NCBI GenBank assembly: GCA_020027875.1
Contig: JAHRHA010000023.1
Location: forward strand, 44,305 to 108,304
Length of the DNA: 64,000 bases
From: Micromonosporaceae bacterium
GTDB lineage: Bacteria > Actinomycetota > Actinomycetes > Mycobacteriales > Micromonosporaceae
Reading direction: 5' to 3'
Shown one piece after another: positions 18,592 through 26,889 of the stretch. Position 1 is the stretch's first letter. Each line of letters starts with the position of its first letter. The position numbers and the translations under genes are program-made. Under the pieces are notes generated by a model that saw nothing but the letters and a program-made list of their open reading frames with translations, did not search any database and was not told where the DNA came from.

Positions 18592-18710
18592 ACTATGTGT
18601 TCGCTAAATGGGACCGACCGCTGACAAGTGGGGTCCGCGGAGTTAGCGTCGACACAGTGGCCTGGCCAGCGTGCCTTACGGGTGCGCGGTGCGAGGCGGA
18701 GGGAGTTGGC

Positions 18711-19169
18711 GTGCCGCACGTCGAACTGTCGCTCTCGGAACTCACCACCAGCGGACTGCGCGGGTACGACCGCAGCGGCTTCGATGGATCTCTCGATCTC
18801 TGGGCCTTCGCGGTCGGCGTGGCGGGCGAGCCGTGCCTGCTCCTCGATGCGGCCGGGATTGTCGTGGCGGCGTCGCCTGGCTCCGGTGCGCTGTTCTCGA
18901 TTAACGCCGCGGATGCGGTCGGGCGTCGGCTCGTTGATGGGGTCATCCGGCTCCTCGACTTCAACACGGTCTCAGGCGAACTGCCGGGCTGGGAGGTCGA
19001 CAAGATCCCACCACTGCTGGCCATCAAGTCCGGCGGCCTGGCTCGGGGGCTGCTGCGGGTGCCGGGCGATGACGGTGCGACCAGCACAGTCGACGCGATA
19101 TCTGTGCCGCTGCGGGACGACGGGGAGATCGTGGGATCGCTCACATTCTTTGCGCCGGTCGGCCGGTGA
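18711..19169 (+). CDS. PAS domain protein
   Basis: This 152-residue protein is essentially one PAS-like sensor domain (LDLWAFAVGVAGEPCLLLDAAGIVVAASPGSGALF, then AVGRRLVDGVIRLLDF and ISVPLRDDGEIVGSLTFF) with no output domain. It could bind a small ligand or serve as a signalling partner for another protein. The GTG start 18711 is chosen because GGAGGGA lies 7 bp upstream (18698-18704) and because the longer frame adds unrelated sequence. It is followed by the ACT-domain gene, a common actinobacterial order near pheA. Confidence 0.72.
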   Translation: MPHVELSLSELTTSGLRGYDRSGFDGSLDLWAFAVGVAGEPCLLLDAAGIVVAASPGSGALFSINAADAVGRRLVDGVIRLLDFNTVSGELPGWEVDKIPPLLAIKSGGLARGLLRVPGDDGATSTVDAISVPLRDDGEIVGSLTFFAPVGR

Positions 19170-19241
19170 GGTTGGTCGCGCTTGCGTCTCAATGGGCGGG
19201 CTGACCTGGGGCTCGCCGGTGGCGTGGCCTAGCCTTCATTC

Positions 19242-19637
19242 GTGCTGGATCTCGTCCTGCTTCCGGACGACTACGCGGTGTGCCGCCTGGATGCGGGTGC
19301 CGCGTGGCCGACCGGGTTGGACGCGGGGTCCGGCGTCGTGTCGGTCACGTGGACCCCGACCGAGATCTCGATCATCTGCACCACCGACCAGGCCCCGAGC
19401 GGCGGCATTGTCAACACACCCTGGCGGTGTTTTCGGGTCAACGGGCCGGTGAACCTGGCTCTGACCGGCATCCTGGCCTCGCTCGTCAATCCATTGGCCG
19501 AGGCCAGGGTCAACATCTTCGCCTTCTCCACACACGACACCGACTACGTCCTCGTGCCCGCCGTCCGGCTGGGGGAGGCGCTCGCCGCTCTCACGGCCGC
19601 TGGTCACCGGCTTGCCGCCACGCCAGCGCCTCCCTAA
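19242..19637 (+). CDS. ACT domain protein
   Basis: The 131-residue protein resembles the tandem-ACT or CASTOR-like amino-acid-sensing family. It shows DLVLLPDDYAVCRLD, EISIICTTDQAP, FRVNGPVNLALTGILASLVNPLAEARVNIFAFSTHDTDYVLV and a C-terminal helix. The segment LTGILASLVNPLAEARVNIFAFSTHDTDY corresponds to a ligand-binding ACT interface. It lies just upstream of prephenate dehydratase, itself a classic ACT-regulated enzyme, but separated from it by a hairpin. Confidence 0.8.
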   Translation: MLDLVLLPDDYAVCRLDAGAAWPTGLDAGSGVVSVTWTPTEISIICTTDQAPSGGIVNTPWRCFRVNGPVNLALTGILASLVNPLAEARVNIFAFSTHDTDYVLVPAVRLGEALAALTAAGHRLAATPAPP

Positions 19638-19684
19638 CGTTCCAAGATCGCCGCGAGCACGGTCAGACCGTCGCCAAAAGCCGT

Positions 19685-19719
19685 CGATCATGACCTGGAG
19701 ATCATGATCGACGCTGTTT
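19685..19719. repeat. Palindromic intergenic element, GATCATGACCT family, copy 2
   Basis: Arms CGATCATGACCT (19685-19696) and AGATCATGATCG (19699-19710) pair with one mismatch and are followed by ACGCTGTTT, exactly as in copy 1 at 7411. It lies about 50 bp after the ACT gene and 30 bp before pheA. Confidence 0.75.
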
Positions 19720-19743
19720 AGGGGTGGGCCGTACGCTGGGCGC

Positions 19744-20748
19744 ATGCCGGGTGTCCCGCCCACACGTTTTGTCTACCTTGGCCCAGAGGGAACCTTCGCC
19801 GAGCAGGCCTTGCGAACGATCTCCATGGCCAAGAGGGCCTCAATCACGCCCGCCCGAAGCGTCCCCGAGGCACTCGACGCGGTCCGTGCCGGCGAGGCGG
19901 ACGCCGCGCTGGTTCCGCTGGAGAACTCCATCGGCGGGGCGGTCGGCATCACGCTGGACGAACTCGCCAGCGGGGACCCACTTGTGATCACTCGCGAGGT
20001 GGTGCTGGCGGTCGACTTCGTGCTGGCCGCGCGGACCGGAGTCCCGCTCGACGCGGTCAACACGATTGCGGCGCACCCGCAAGCGGCAACCCAGTGTCGC
20101 GGGTGGCTACGCGCCCACGCGCCAACCGCCACCGTGGTCGAGGTGCTGTCCAACGGGGCGGCTGCGGTTGGCGCGGCCACGGCGGAGTACGACGCGGCGA
20201 TCTGCGCCCCGATCGGGGCTGAGCGGCACCGGCTGGCCGTGCTCGCGAAGGACATCGCCGATCACCCCGACGCAGTGACGCGGTTTGCGCTGGTCGGCCG
20301 TCCCGGTCCACCACCCGCGCCGACCGGCCATGACGTGACGTCGCTAGCGGTCTATATCTCTCATGACCGTGTCGGGGCCCTGCTCGCGGTACTGACCGAG
20401 CTTGCGGTACGAGGGATTATCCTAACCCGGATCGAGTCGCGCCCCACCGGGGAGCGGCTCGGCAGGTACGCCTTCTTCCTGGACTGCTCCGGTCATGTGG
20501 CCGAAGTCCGGATGGGCGAGGCACTGCAGGGTCTTCGCCGGGTCTGCGCCGATGTGCGGTTCCTGGGCTCGTATCCGCGTGCGGCCGGTCCCGCGGGGAC
20601 GGATGGCGTAGCGAAGGACGCGGCACAGCGCGGCGCGAAGGGAACTGTCGCGAAGCCCGTGGTAAACGCCCCGCCCGGCACGTCGGACGTGGACTTCGCC
20701 GACTCCGCCGCGTGGCTCGCCCGGGTGCGGGCGGGCGACATCTCCTAG
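19744..20748 (+). CDS. pheA: Prephenate dehydratase
   Basis: PheA converts prephenate to phenylpyruvate in phenylalanine synthesis. The 334-residue protein has the catalytic domain (FVYLGPEGTFAEQAL, ADAALVPLENSIGGAVGITLDEL, VNTIAAHPQAATQCRGWL, with the TRF triplet in DAVTRFALVGRP) and a C-terminal ACT regulatory domain (TSLAVYISHDRVGALLAVL and ILTRIESRPTGERLGRYAFFLD), so feedback by phenylalanine is expected. An extra tail of about 50 residues after the ACT domain is unusual. The ATG start sits behind GGTGGGCC. Confidence 0.92.
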   Translation: MPGVPPTRFVYLGPEGTFAEQALRTISMAKRASITPARSVPEALDAVRAGEADAALVPLENSIGGAVGITLDELASGDPLVITREVVLAVDFVLAARTGVPLDAVNTIAAHPQAATQCRGWLRAHAPTATVVEVLSNGAAAVGAATAEYDAAICAPIGAERHRLAVLAKDIADHPDAVTRFALVGRPGPPPAPTGHDVTSLAVYISHDRVGALLAVLTELAVRGIILTRIESRPTGERLGRYAFFLDCSGHVAEVRMGEALQGLRRVCADVRFLGSYPRAAGPAGTDGVAKDAAQRGAKGTVAKPVVNAPPGTSDVDFADSAAWLARVRAGDIS

Positions 20749-20765
20749 CCCGCCAGACCGATGAC

Positions 20766-20810
20766 ATCTTGGATGCTTCTCGGGCCTACCGCAGCGAAAG
20801 CATCCAAGAT
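20766..20810. terminator. 13-bp perfect hairpin after pheA
   Basis: ATCTTGGATGCTT (20766-20778) pairs perfectly with AAGCATCCAAGAT (20798-20810) across a 19-nt loop, between convergent pheA and AIM24. There is no clear U-tract, so a bidirectional stem-loop terminator is inferred. Confidence 0.6.
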
Positions 20811-20837
20811 CCGCGATGGGCGGCGGAACCGGGAGGC

Positions 20838-21572
20838 TTAGTTGCCGAGCAGACCGCCGAGCACGCCACCGCCGCCGGCCTGCTGGCCGCCACCGTGGCC
20901 GCCGAGACCGGCGGACTTTTCCGACGGTTGCACGACCACGAACCCCTGGCCGGCGAAACTCATCGTGAAAGCCTCACCCGTGGTGCGGCCGATGAGCGTA
21001 CCGAGGCCTAGCTGGTCGGCTCGGTGGTAGCCGGTCTGCAGGCTGGCTGACCAGCAGATGGCCGCTTGCGGGTCGGCGTAGGTCGGCTGGTCCACCTGAA
21101 TGACCACGGGGGTGCCGTCAGAGGTGATCGCGATGCGTCCCGTTCCGGTGAAGACGCAGTTGAAAAGACCAGCCGAGGAGAGCATGCCCATCCCCTGCAC
21201 AAACTTGATGTCGTACTGAAGCGTCGACTCGAAGGCGAGCACGTTGGCGCCATTGATCGAGAGCGCGTCAGTGCCCTCCAGATCGATCAGGTAGATATCC
21301 TGCGCCTCATTGGCGAGGAATACGTCGCCCCGACCGGTCATCTTCATGATGGGCACGCCCTCGCCGGTGACCTTGCTCTTGAGCCACTTGCCGACGCCGC
21401 CCGCACCGAGAGCCTGGAACTGCACCTGGCCCTGATAGGCGACCATGGCGCCGCGGCGGGCCATGACCTCGCCGCTGAGCTCGACCTTGAGCATCTTCGA
21501 GTTCTGCAGACGCAGCCCGGGTTGGGCCGATTCCTTCTCCAGGTTGTCGGCCGAGAACAGCTCGCTACGCAT
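20838..21572 (-). CDS. AIM24 family protein
   Basis: The 244-residue protein is dominated by the AIM24 double-psi/jelly-roll domain: MLKVELSGEVMARRGAMVAYQGQVQF, MKMTGRGDVFLANEAQDIYLIDL, FVQGMGMLSSAGLFNCVFTGTGRIAITSDG and a terminal FAGQGFVVVQPSE. A Gly/His/Gln-rich tail ends GGVLGGLLGN. The bacterial role is unknown. The ATG at 21572 has a strong GGAGGAAG Shine-Dalgarno and begins the conserved domain, so the longer upstream frame was rejected. Confidence 0.88.
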   Translation of the reverse strand: MRSELFSADNLEKESAQPGLRLQNSKMLKVELSGEVMARRGAMVAYQGQVQFQALGAGGVGKWLKSKVTGEGVPIMKMTGRGDVFLANEAQDIYLIDLEGTDALSINGANVLAFESTLQYDIKFVQGMGMLSSAGLFNCVFTGTGRIAITSDGTPVVIQVDQPTYADPQAAICWSASLQTGYHRADQLGLGTLIGRTTGEAFTMSFAGQGFVVVQPSEKSAGLGGHGGGQQAGGGGVLGGLLGN

Positions 21573-21636
21573 CGGGGGCTTCCTCCAACGGTCCAGGGAT
21601 CGCCAGAGACAGTAGGTCATGCCGTCAAACGCCCAA

Positions 21637-21685
21637 CCCCTGTGTCACGTTGTGGGGCTCAGCCCCTGTGTCACGTTGTGGGGCT
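21637..21685. repeat. 23-bp direct repeat with hairpin potential
   Basis: CCCCTGTGTCACGTTGTGGGGCT occurs twice (21637-21659 and 21663-21685), 26 bp apart. AGCCCC and GGGGCT ends allow each copy to fold. The second copy reaches into the stop codon of the upstream metallopeptidase gene, so it may act as its terminator. Confidence 0.7.
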
Positions 21686-22037
21686 AGCCCCAGCCAAGCT
21701 CGTGCAGGCGCTCGTCGTCGATGCCGAAATGGTGTGCGATCTCATGTACGACCGTCGTGGCAACCTCGTCGACCACGTCATCCTCGGTGTCGCAGATGCG
21801 CAGCGTCGGGTTGCGGTAGATGGTAATGCGATCCGGGAGCACGCCGGCGTAGTCCCAGCCGCGCGTGGTGAGCGCGTACCCCTCGTAGAGCCCGAGCAGG
21901 TTCCGGTCCTCACCGTCGGGGTCGTCCTCAACCAGGACCACCACGTTGTCCATCAGCTCAAGTAGCTCCTCGGGCACCTCATCGAGCGCCTCGCCCACGA
22001 GCTCCTCGAACCGATCCCGCGCCATCTCCACCGGCAT
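21684..22037 (-). CDS. Metallopeptidase family protein (minimal zincin)
   Basis: The 117-residue actinobacterial metallopeptidase has the zinc motif HEIAHHFGID (HExxH with the downstream Asp) near the C-terminus, preceded by the helix DDVVDEVATTVV. The acidic N-terminus (MARDRFEELVGEALDEVPEEL) is typical. It is a cytoplasmic single-domain protein with no known substrate. Its start is only about 5 bp from the end of the methyltransferase gene, so the two are probably co-transcribed. Confidence 0.88.
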   Translation of the reverse strand: MPVEMARDRFEELVGEALDEVPEELLELMDNVVVLVEDDPDGEDRNLLGLYEGYALTTRGWDYAGVLPDRITIYRNPTLRICDTEDDVVDEVATTVVHEIAHHFGIDDERLHELGWG

Positions 22038-22041
22038 GGCG

Positions 22042-22743
22042 TCACAGTCCGCGGCGAACGGCGATCAACGATTTTGTCAGACCCGCCACCCGCTCGGCGC
22101 GCAGTTCCGCGCCGGGGAAGTAATGGCGCATCTGAGTCCGGTCAATCAGTTCGGTCCACATCACGGTGTCGAGGACGGCGGCCTTGGCGCGCCCGGGCGT
22201 GTATACGAGTGGCCACTTGTGCGCGATGCGCGCGCGTAGAGCGATCGGCAGGAACTGCAGACCCGGGATGAGCCAGTGAGGTTCGATCGGGAAGTAACGG
22301 TACGGAGTCTGCACCCAGTACCGGTCGGACAGCGAACGGACCGCCTCGGCGAACCGGACCCGACGCTCGTGGCCGCCCACGTGCTCGATCACCGAGTTGG
22401 AGAAGACAAGGTCGTACCTCCGGCCGGCGATATGAGGGGGCAGCGCACAGGCATCCGCGCGCTCGACCTCAGCCCAGTCCGGCACGTCGGCAGGCGGTTT
22501 GGAGATGTTCACCACATGGACGTGTTTGGCGCGGACCGGGGCGTGCTCCCAGGTGCTCAGTGACCCACCGAGGTCGAGTACCGACATCTGGTCCAGCTCG
22601 GGGAAGGCCTCCACGAGCCACCGCCACCTGCGGGTACGCCGACGGCCGCCGAGCGAATCGGGGGCGTCGATGATTTTCCACCGTAGCGAATGCAATCCCA
22701 CGCCGCACAGGCTAGCTGGCGCCACCGTGCGCGCCACAACCAC
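22042..22743 (-). CDS. Class I SAM-dependent methyltransferase
   Basis: The 233-residue protein has a Rossmann-type methyltransferase core: motif I-like MSVLDLGGSLSTWEHA, VVNISKPPADVPDW, motif around ADACALPPHIAGRRYDLVFSNSVIEHVGG, and WVQTPYRYFPIEPHWLIPGL. The post-core RYFPIEPHW segment is characteristic of methyltransferases acting on glycolipid- or sugar-like substrates, but the substrate is not inferable. The GTG start at 22743 gives a short N-terminal extension, and GTG further in is possible. Confidence 0.8.
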   Translation of the reverse strand: MVVARTVAPASLCGVGLHSLRWKIIDAPDSLGGRRRTRRWRWLVEAFPELDQMSVLDLGGSLSTWEHAPVRAKHVHVVNISKPPADVPDWAEVERADACALPPHIAGRRYDLVFSNSVIEHVGGHERRVRFAEAVRSLSDRYWVQTPYRYFPIEPHWLIPGLQFLPIALRARIAHKWPLVYTPGRAKAAVLDTVMWTELIDRTQMRHYFPGAELRAERVAGLTKSLIAVRRGL

Positions 22744-22770
22744 GACGCGTCAGTGCCCCCGCCTCCCCCG

Positions 22771-22828
22771 CGATCTAGGCCGTAGTCGCGCGATTGGAGA
22801 TCAAGTCACGCGACTACGGCCTAGATCG
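22771..22828. repeat. CGATCTAG long hairpin, copy 1 (20-bp arms, 18-nt loop)
   Basis: CGATCTAGGCCGTAGTCGCG (22771-22790) pairs perfectly with 22809-22828, and the 18-nt loop contains GAGATCAA at loop positions 7-14. The same architecture recurs at 34641. It lies just after the OsmC stop and probably terminates that transcript. Confidence 0.85.
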
Positions 22829-22840
22829 ACGCGAGGGGAG

Positions 22841-23269
22841 TCAGACGAGGGAGGCGGCGAGTGTGATCTGGGTTCCGGGCGAGAGCAGACGGGAGATCGG
22901 ACACCCCTCCTTCGTGGCCTCGGCGATCTTCACGAACTCGGCCTCGTCGATGCCGGGCACGTCGCCCCTTGTCGCGAGATCGATGCGCGTGACGGTCTGC
23001 ATGCCGTCCACCTTCTCCAGGTGGACGTTCGCTGTGGTGTCGATTGCGGTCGGCGGGAAGCCCGCGTCGGCGAGGCCTTTGGAGAGCGCCATGGAGAAGC
23101 AGCCGGCGTGGGCTGCGCCGATGAGCTCCTCCGGATTGGTGCCCTCGCCCTCCTCGAACCGGGACTTGAAGGAGTAGTTGCCCTCGTAGCCGCCCTTGCC
23201 GGTGCGCATAACGCCGGTACCCTCGGTGAGCGTGCCTAGCCAGCGAGCGGTCGCAGTACGGATAGCCAT
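22841..23269 (-). CDS. OsmC family peroxiredoxin
   Basis: This 142-residue OsmC/Ohr-type thiol peroxidase has the two catalytic Cys in HAGCFSMAL and EGCPISRLL. The N-terminal ATARWLGTLTEGTGVMRTG and GTNPEELIGAAHA segments are typical of the OsmC subfamily. It reduces organic hydroperoxides in the cytoplasm. ATG 23269 is chosen because the conserved domain (AIRTATARWLG) begins there; the longer frame upstream is unrelated. It is divergent from the F420-type reductase across about 75 bp. Confidence 0.92.
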   Translation of the reverse strand: MAIRTATARWLGTLTEGTGVMRTGKGGYEGNYSFKSRFEEGEGTNPEELIGAAHAGCFSMALSKGLADAGFPPTAIDTTANVHLEKVDGMQTVTRIDLATRGDVPGIDEAEFVKIAEATKEGCPISRLLSPGTQITLAASLV

Positions 23270-23344
23270 GAGTGCGACGCTAGACCACCCGGGGGACGAT
23301 CGCGACGAGACCCCGCGTTCCGCCCGGATGAACATAATGGACGC

Positions 23345-23998
23345 ATGAACATAGGCATCCTCGGTACCGGAGTTGTCGGTCGCGCCATCGCGACCCGGCT
23401 GGTGGAGCTGGGTCATTCGGTCGCGCTCGGTACGCGCGACGCGGCGAATCCGATCGCGCAGGAGTGGCTCGCGACCGTGGGCACGTTCAGAGGCGCCCGG
23501 GTCGGTACATTCGCCGAGGCCGCGGGGCACGCGGCGTTGGTGGTCAACGCGACCGCCGGAGCGGCCTCGATCGCCGCACTCCGGCTCGCCGGCGATCGCA
23601 ACCTGCACGGCAAGGTGCTCGTGGACATCGCCAACCCGCTCGACTTCTCCCACGGGATGCCGCCCTCGCTGTCCGTGGTGAACACGGACAGCCTCGCCGA
23701 ACAGATCCAGCGCAGCTTTCCGGACGCCAAGGTGGTTAAGACGCTCAATACCGTCAATGTGAACGTGATGGTCCATCCCGAACGCCTTCCCGAGGACACG
23801 ACGATCTTTGTGGCGGGCGACGATGCCGAAGCCAAGGCGACCGTCGCGGACCTGCTCCGCGCGTTCGGCTGGCGTTCGATCATCGACGTGGGCGGGATCG
23901 AAACCGCACGCGGACTGGAGATGTACCTGCCCCTGTGGGTGAGCCTCATGTCGGCCCAGGGCACGCCGGCCTTCAACATCAAGGTCGTGCGCAGCTGA
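23345..23998 (+). CDS. NADPH:F420 reductase-like (NADP oxidoreductase, coenzyme F420-dependent)
   Basis: The 217-residue protein has a Rossmann motif GILGTGVVGRAIATRL and the NADP-binding loop GTRDAANP. Conserved elements are VVNATAGAASIAAL, VLVDIANPLDFSHGMPPSL, the NTVNVNVMVHPERL segment and WRSIIDVGGIETARGLEMYLPLW. This is the F420-dependent NADP oxidoreductase fold. Whether F420 is the true cofactor cannot be read from sequence. It starts with an ATG 8 bp after a purine-rich stretch. Confidence 0.82.
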   Translation: MNIGILGTGVVGRAIATRLVELGHSVALGTRDAANPIAQEWLATVGTFRGARVGTFAEAAGHAALVVNATAGAASIAALRLAGDRNLHGKVLVDIANPLDFSHGMPPSLSVVNTDSLAEQIQRSFPDAKVVKTLNTVNVNVMVHPERLPEDTTIFVAGDDAEAKATVADLLRAFGWRSIIDVGGIETARGLEMYLPLWVSLMSAQGTPAFNIKVVRS

Positions 23999-24058
23999 CA
24001 CATCGCCGGCGGAGCTGGGCCGCGACCGACTTCACAACTGAGTGGCGAGTCAGGCAAG

Positions 24059-25669
24059 ATGGGCGCAGTGAGCAAGAAGTACGACGTCATCGTGGTCGGC
24101 GGCGGGCACAACGGGCTCGTCGCGGCCGGCTACTTGGCCCGGGCAGGGCTCCAGGTTCTCGTCCTGGAGCGGCGCAGCGTGGTGGGCGGCGCGGCCGTGT
24201 CCGAGCAGCCGTTCGGCCCAGATTTCACTGTGACTTCGCTCTCGTATGTGGTGAGCCTGCTGCCGCCGCAGATGGTTCGCGACCTTCGCTTGGCCGAGCA
24301 TGGTTACCACGTCTACCCTCAGGGCCCGTACTTCGCCCCGCGCCGCGATGGCGACTACCTCCGTCTGCCCGAGGATCCGGCCGCACGCCACGAGGCGATC
24401 GCCAAGTTCTCCAAGTCCGACGCGGACGCGTACGAGAAGTGGGACTCGTGGCTCGCCGGCCTCGGCAAGCTCGTGGGCCCGCTGCTCGACAGCGTCCCCC
24501 CGAAGCTGGGATCGAAGCGGGCCCGCGACCTGCTCGACCAGGCAACGCTGCTCACGTCGCTGCGCAAGGTCGACGTCAGGGCGGCCTTCGATCTCACCCG
24601 GCTGTTCTCCGCGAGCATCGCCGATCTGGTCGAGGAACGCTTCGAATCGGACGCTATGCGTGGCGTGCTCAGCGTCTCCGGGGTGATCGGCACCTGGGCC
24701 GGCCCGCGAAGTGCCGGCACCGCGTTCGTCACTCTGCACCACCACGTGGACCAGACCGGCGGTCAGGCGGCGGCCTGGGGCTTCCCGCGCGGCGGTATGG
24801 GCGGGGTGACCCAGGCAATGGCGAAGGCTGCCCGCGCGTTCGGAGCCGAGATCCGTGCGAACGCGGCCGTGGCCCGCATCGACGTCCGCGGCGGCGCAAC
24901 GACCGGGGTCACTCTCGACGACGGTACTCACCTCTCGGCCGGCACGGTGATCACCACGGCCCACCCGAAGATCTCCTTCCTGGAGCTGATCAACCGCACG
25001 GAACTCCCGGACGACTTCGTGGCCGACATCGAGGGCTGGCAGACCCGCTCCGGCACAGTGAAGGTCAACTTCGCGGTGGACCGGTTGCCGGCGTTCGCCT
25101 CGCACCCGGAATTCGACCCGCAGATCTATGGCGGCACGATTGTGCTCGCGGAGTCGCTCGACGACGTCGAGACCGCGTACCAGGAGGCTGTGACCGGCCA
25201 ACCAGCCACGCTGCCCTTCGCCGACATCTGCATCCCGAGTGTCTTCGACCCGACCCTCGCACCCCCGGGGAAGCACGTGGTCAGCATGTTCACCCAATGG
25301 GTGCCGCATACCTTCGCGGATGCGCCACACGAGGCCGAACTGCAGGCGTACGCCGACCGGCTCACCGCACGGATGGAGGCGGTCGCACCGGGGTTCACCG
25401 ATTCGGTCATCGGCCGACAGGTGATCGGCCCGCACACGATGCAGACCGAGTACGGGTTGGTGGGTGGCAATATCTTCCACGGCGAACTGACGCCCGGGCA
25501 GATGTTCCACTGCCGTCCGGCGGCGGGTTACGCCGATCTTCGTACCCCGATCCGTGGCCTCTACCAGGCAGGCAGCGCGACACACGGCGGCGGCGGCGTG
25601 ACCGGAATTCCCGGCCGGAATGTCGTACGCCAGGTGTTGCGCGACCGGCGCCGACTCGGTCGGGGTTGA
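24059..25669 (+). CDS. NAD(P)/FAD-dependent oxidoreductase (phytoene dehydrogenase/PYROXD2-like)
   Basis: The 536-residue protein begins with an FAD-binding Rossmann motif DVIVVGGGHNGLVAAGYLARAG followed by VLERRSVVGGAAVSE. The C-terminus has the FAD-closing signature GLYQAGSATHGGGGVTGIPGRN. The central NATPHWELINRTELP-type region resembles PYROXD2 and phytoene-desaturase-like enzymes. Substrate is unknown. The Rieske oxygenase gene follows after 4 bp, so this may supply or process the same metabolite. ATG 24059 and GTG 24068 are both plausible starts. Confidence 0.85.
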   Translation: MGAVSKKYDVIVVGGGHNGLVAAGYLARAGLQVLVLERRSVVGGAAVSEQPFGPDFTVTSLSYVVSLLPPQMVRDLRLAEHGYHVYPQGPYFAPRRDGDYLRLPEDPAARHEAIAKFSKSDADAYEKWDSWLAGLGKLVGPLLDSVPPKLGSKRARDLLDQATLLTSLRKVDVRAAFDLTRLFSASIADLVEERFESDAMRGVLSVSGVIGTWAGPRSAGTAFVTLHHHVDQTGGQAAAWGFPRGGMGGVTQAMAKAARAFGAEIRANAAVARIDVRGGATTGVTLDDGTHLSAGTVITTAHPKISFLELINRTELPDDFVADIEGWQTRSGTVKVNFAVDRLPAFASHPEFDPQIYGGTIVLAESLDDVETAYQEAVTGQPATLPFADICIPSVFDPTLAPPGKHVVSMFTQWVPHTFADAPHEAELQAYADRLTARMEAVAPGFTDSVIGRQVIGPHTMQTEYGLVGGNIFHGELTPGQMFHCRPAAGYADLRTPIRGLYQAGSATHGGGGVTGIPGRNVVRQVLRDRRRLGRG

Positions 25670-25673
25670 TCCG

Positions 25674-26816
25674 ATGACTGCTGCACCGATCGATCCGGCC
25701 GGCCTGGCCGCTGCTCTGCGGCCGTTCGGCGAGTCGACCATGTTGCCCGGGGAGGCGTACACCAGCGATGAGGTGCTCGCCTGGGAACGCCGCCACCTGT
25801 TCGCCGGATCGTGGACATGCCTCGGTCGTACCGGAGAGTTGAGGGCGGGGAGCACGCATCGCGCGCTCACCGTCGGCGACATCGGCGTCATGCTGACCTT
25901 CGCCGGCGCTGAGGGCGGCGGGGTTGTCCGCGCGTTCGCGAACACGTGCCGCCATCGCGCCCACGAATTGCTGGCACCGGGTAACGGCAGCGACCGGCGT
26001 GCGCTCGTCTGCCCGTACCATGGCTGGTCTTATGATCTTGATGGTTCGCTGCGTACGGCCCCGCGCATGGGTGCCGACCTCACCGCGCGCGGGTTCGGTC
26101 TAGTCGAGCTGCCCGCGGCGGACTGGCACGGCTGGATCTTCGTGAACGCCACCGCCACGGCGAGGTCGTTCGGTGAGCACCTGGGCACTATCGATGACCA
26201 TGTGGCGCCGTATCGCCCGGAAGGGCTCGTGGTCAAAGCCAACCATTCCTATGTGGTCGCGGCCAACTGGAAGATCATCGCGGAGAACTATCACGAGTGC
26301 TATCACTGCCCGCAGATCCACCCGGAGCTGTGCGCGGTTACGCCGCCGAATTCGGGGGACAACTGGCACGAGCCGGGTGCCTGGGCCGGCGGTTCGATGG
26401 ACCTTCGCGACCACGCTGAGACGATGTCGATGGACGGCGCCTCGCGCGGTGTGATGCTGGACGGGGTGGACCGGCGCGCGGTGAGCTACCTCGGCATCTT
26501 CCCCAACGTGCTGCTCTCCCTGCACCCGGACTACGTGCTGACGCACCGCCTGGAGCCGCTCGCCCCGGACCTGACCCGGGTGGAGTGCGAGTGGCTGTTC
26601 CTGAACGCGGTGGTGGATCCCTCGTACGCCGTGGACTTCTGGGACGTCACCAACCGGCAGGACTGGCGGGCCTGCGAGTCGGTCCAGCGCGGCGTGACCT
26701 CTCCGCACTACCGTCCGGGGCCGCTCGCGCCCAACGAGTCCGCGGTCTATGACTGGGTGACGATGCTCGCGCGGGCGTACTGCGATCCGGTCGCCGAGCT
26801 CGGCCCCACGCGCTAG
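25674..26816 (+). CDS. Rieske-type aromatic ring-hydroxylating oxygenase, alpha subunit
   Basis: The 380-residue protein has a Rieske [2Fe-2S] domain with CRHRAH (about residue 87) and CPYHGWSYD (about 111). The mononuclear iron site is in ENYHECYHCPQIHPEL (Asn/His/His, about 204-220), with Asp-rich residues in the C-terminal catalytic domain (VVDPSYAVDFWDVTN). The pattern is close to betaine/choline-type monooxygenases as well as ring-hydroxylating dioxygenases. ATG 25674 is preferred because upstream codons overlap the oxidoreductase. No ferredoxin or reductase gene is adjacent. Confidence 0.85.
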   Translation: MTAAPIDPAGLAAALRPFGESTMLPGEAYTSDEVLAWERRHLFAGSWTCLGRTGELRAGSTHRALTVGDIGVMLTFAGAEGGGVVRAFANTCRHRAHELLAPGNGSDRRALVCPYHGWSYDLDGSLRTAPRMGADLTARGFGLVELPAADWHGWIFVNATATARSFGEHLGTIDDHVAPYRPEGLVVKANHSYVVAANWKIIAENYHECYHCPQIHPELCAVTPPNSGDNWHEPGAWAGGSMDLRDHAETMSMDGASRGVMLDGVDRRAVSYLGIFPNVLLSLHPDYVLTHRLEPLAPDLTRVECEWLFLNAVVDPSYAVDFWDVTNRQDWRACESVQRGVTSPHYRPGPLAPNESAVYDWVTMLARAYCDPVAELGPTR

Positions 26817-26889
26817 GCCGCGTGGGTCGCCTGGGGGCCGCAGTCCTGTCACGATGGTTCCGGCATGAGCGAACAAGGGGAGGGCCGCG

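Noticed and set aside
22841..24001. 386-codon minus frame over the F420-type reductase
   Set aside because: Only its last part (OsmC, from 23269) is real; the rest is antisense to the reductase.
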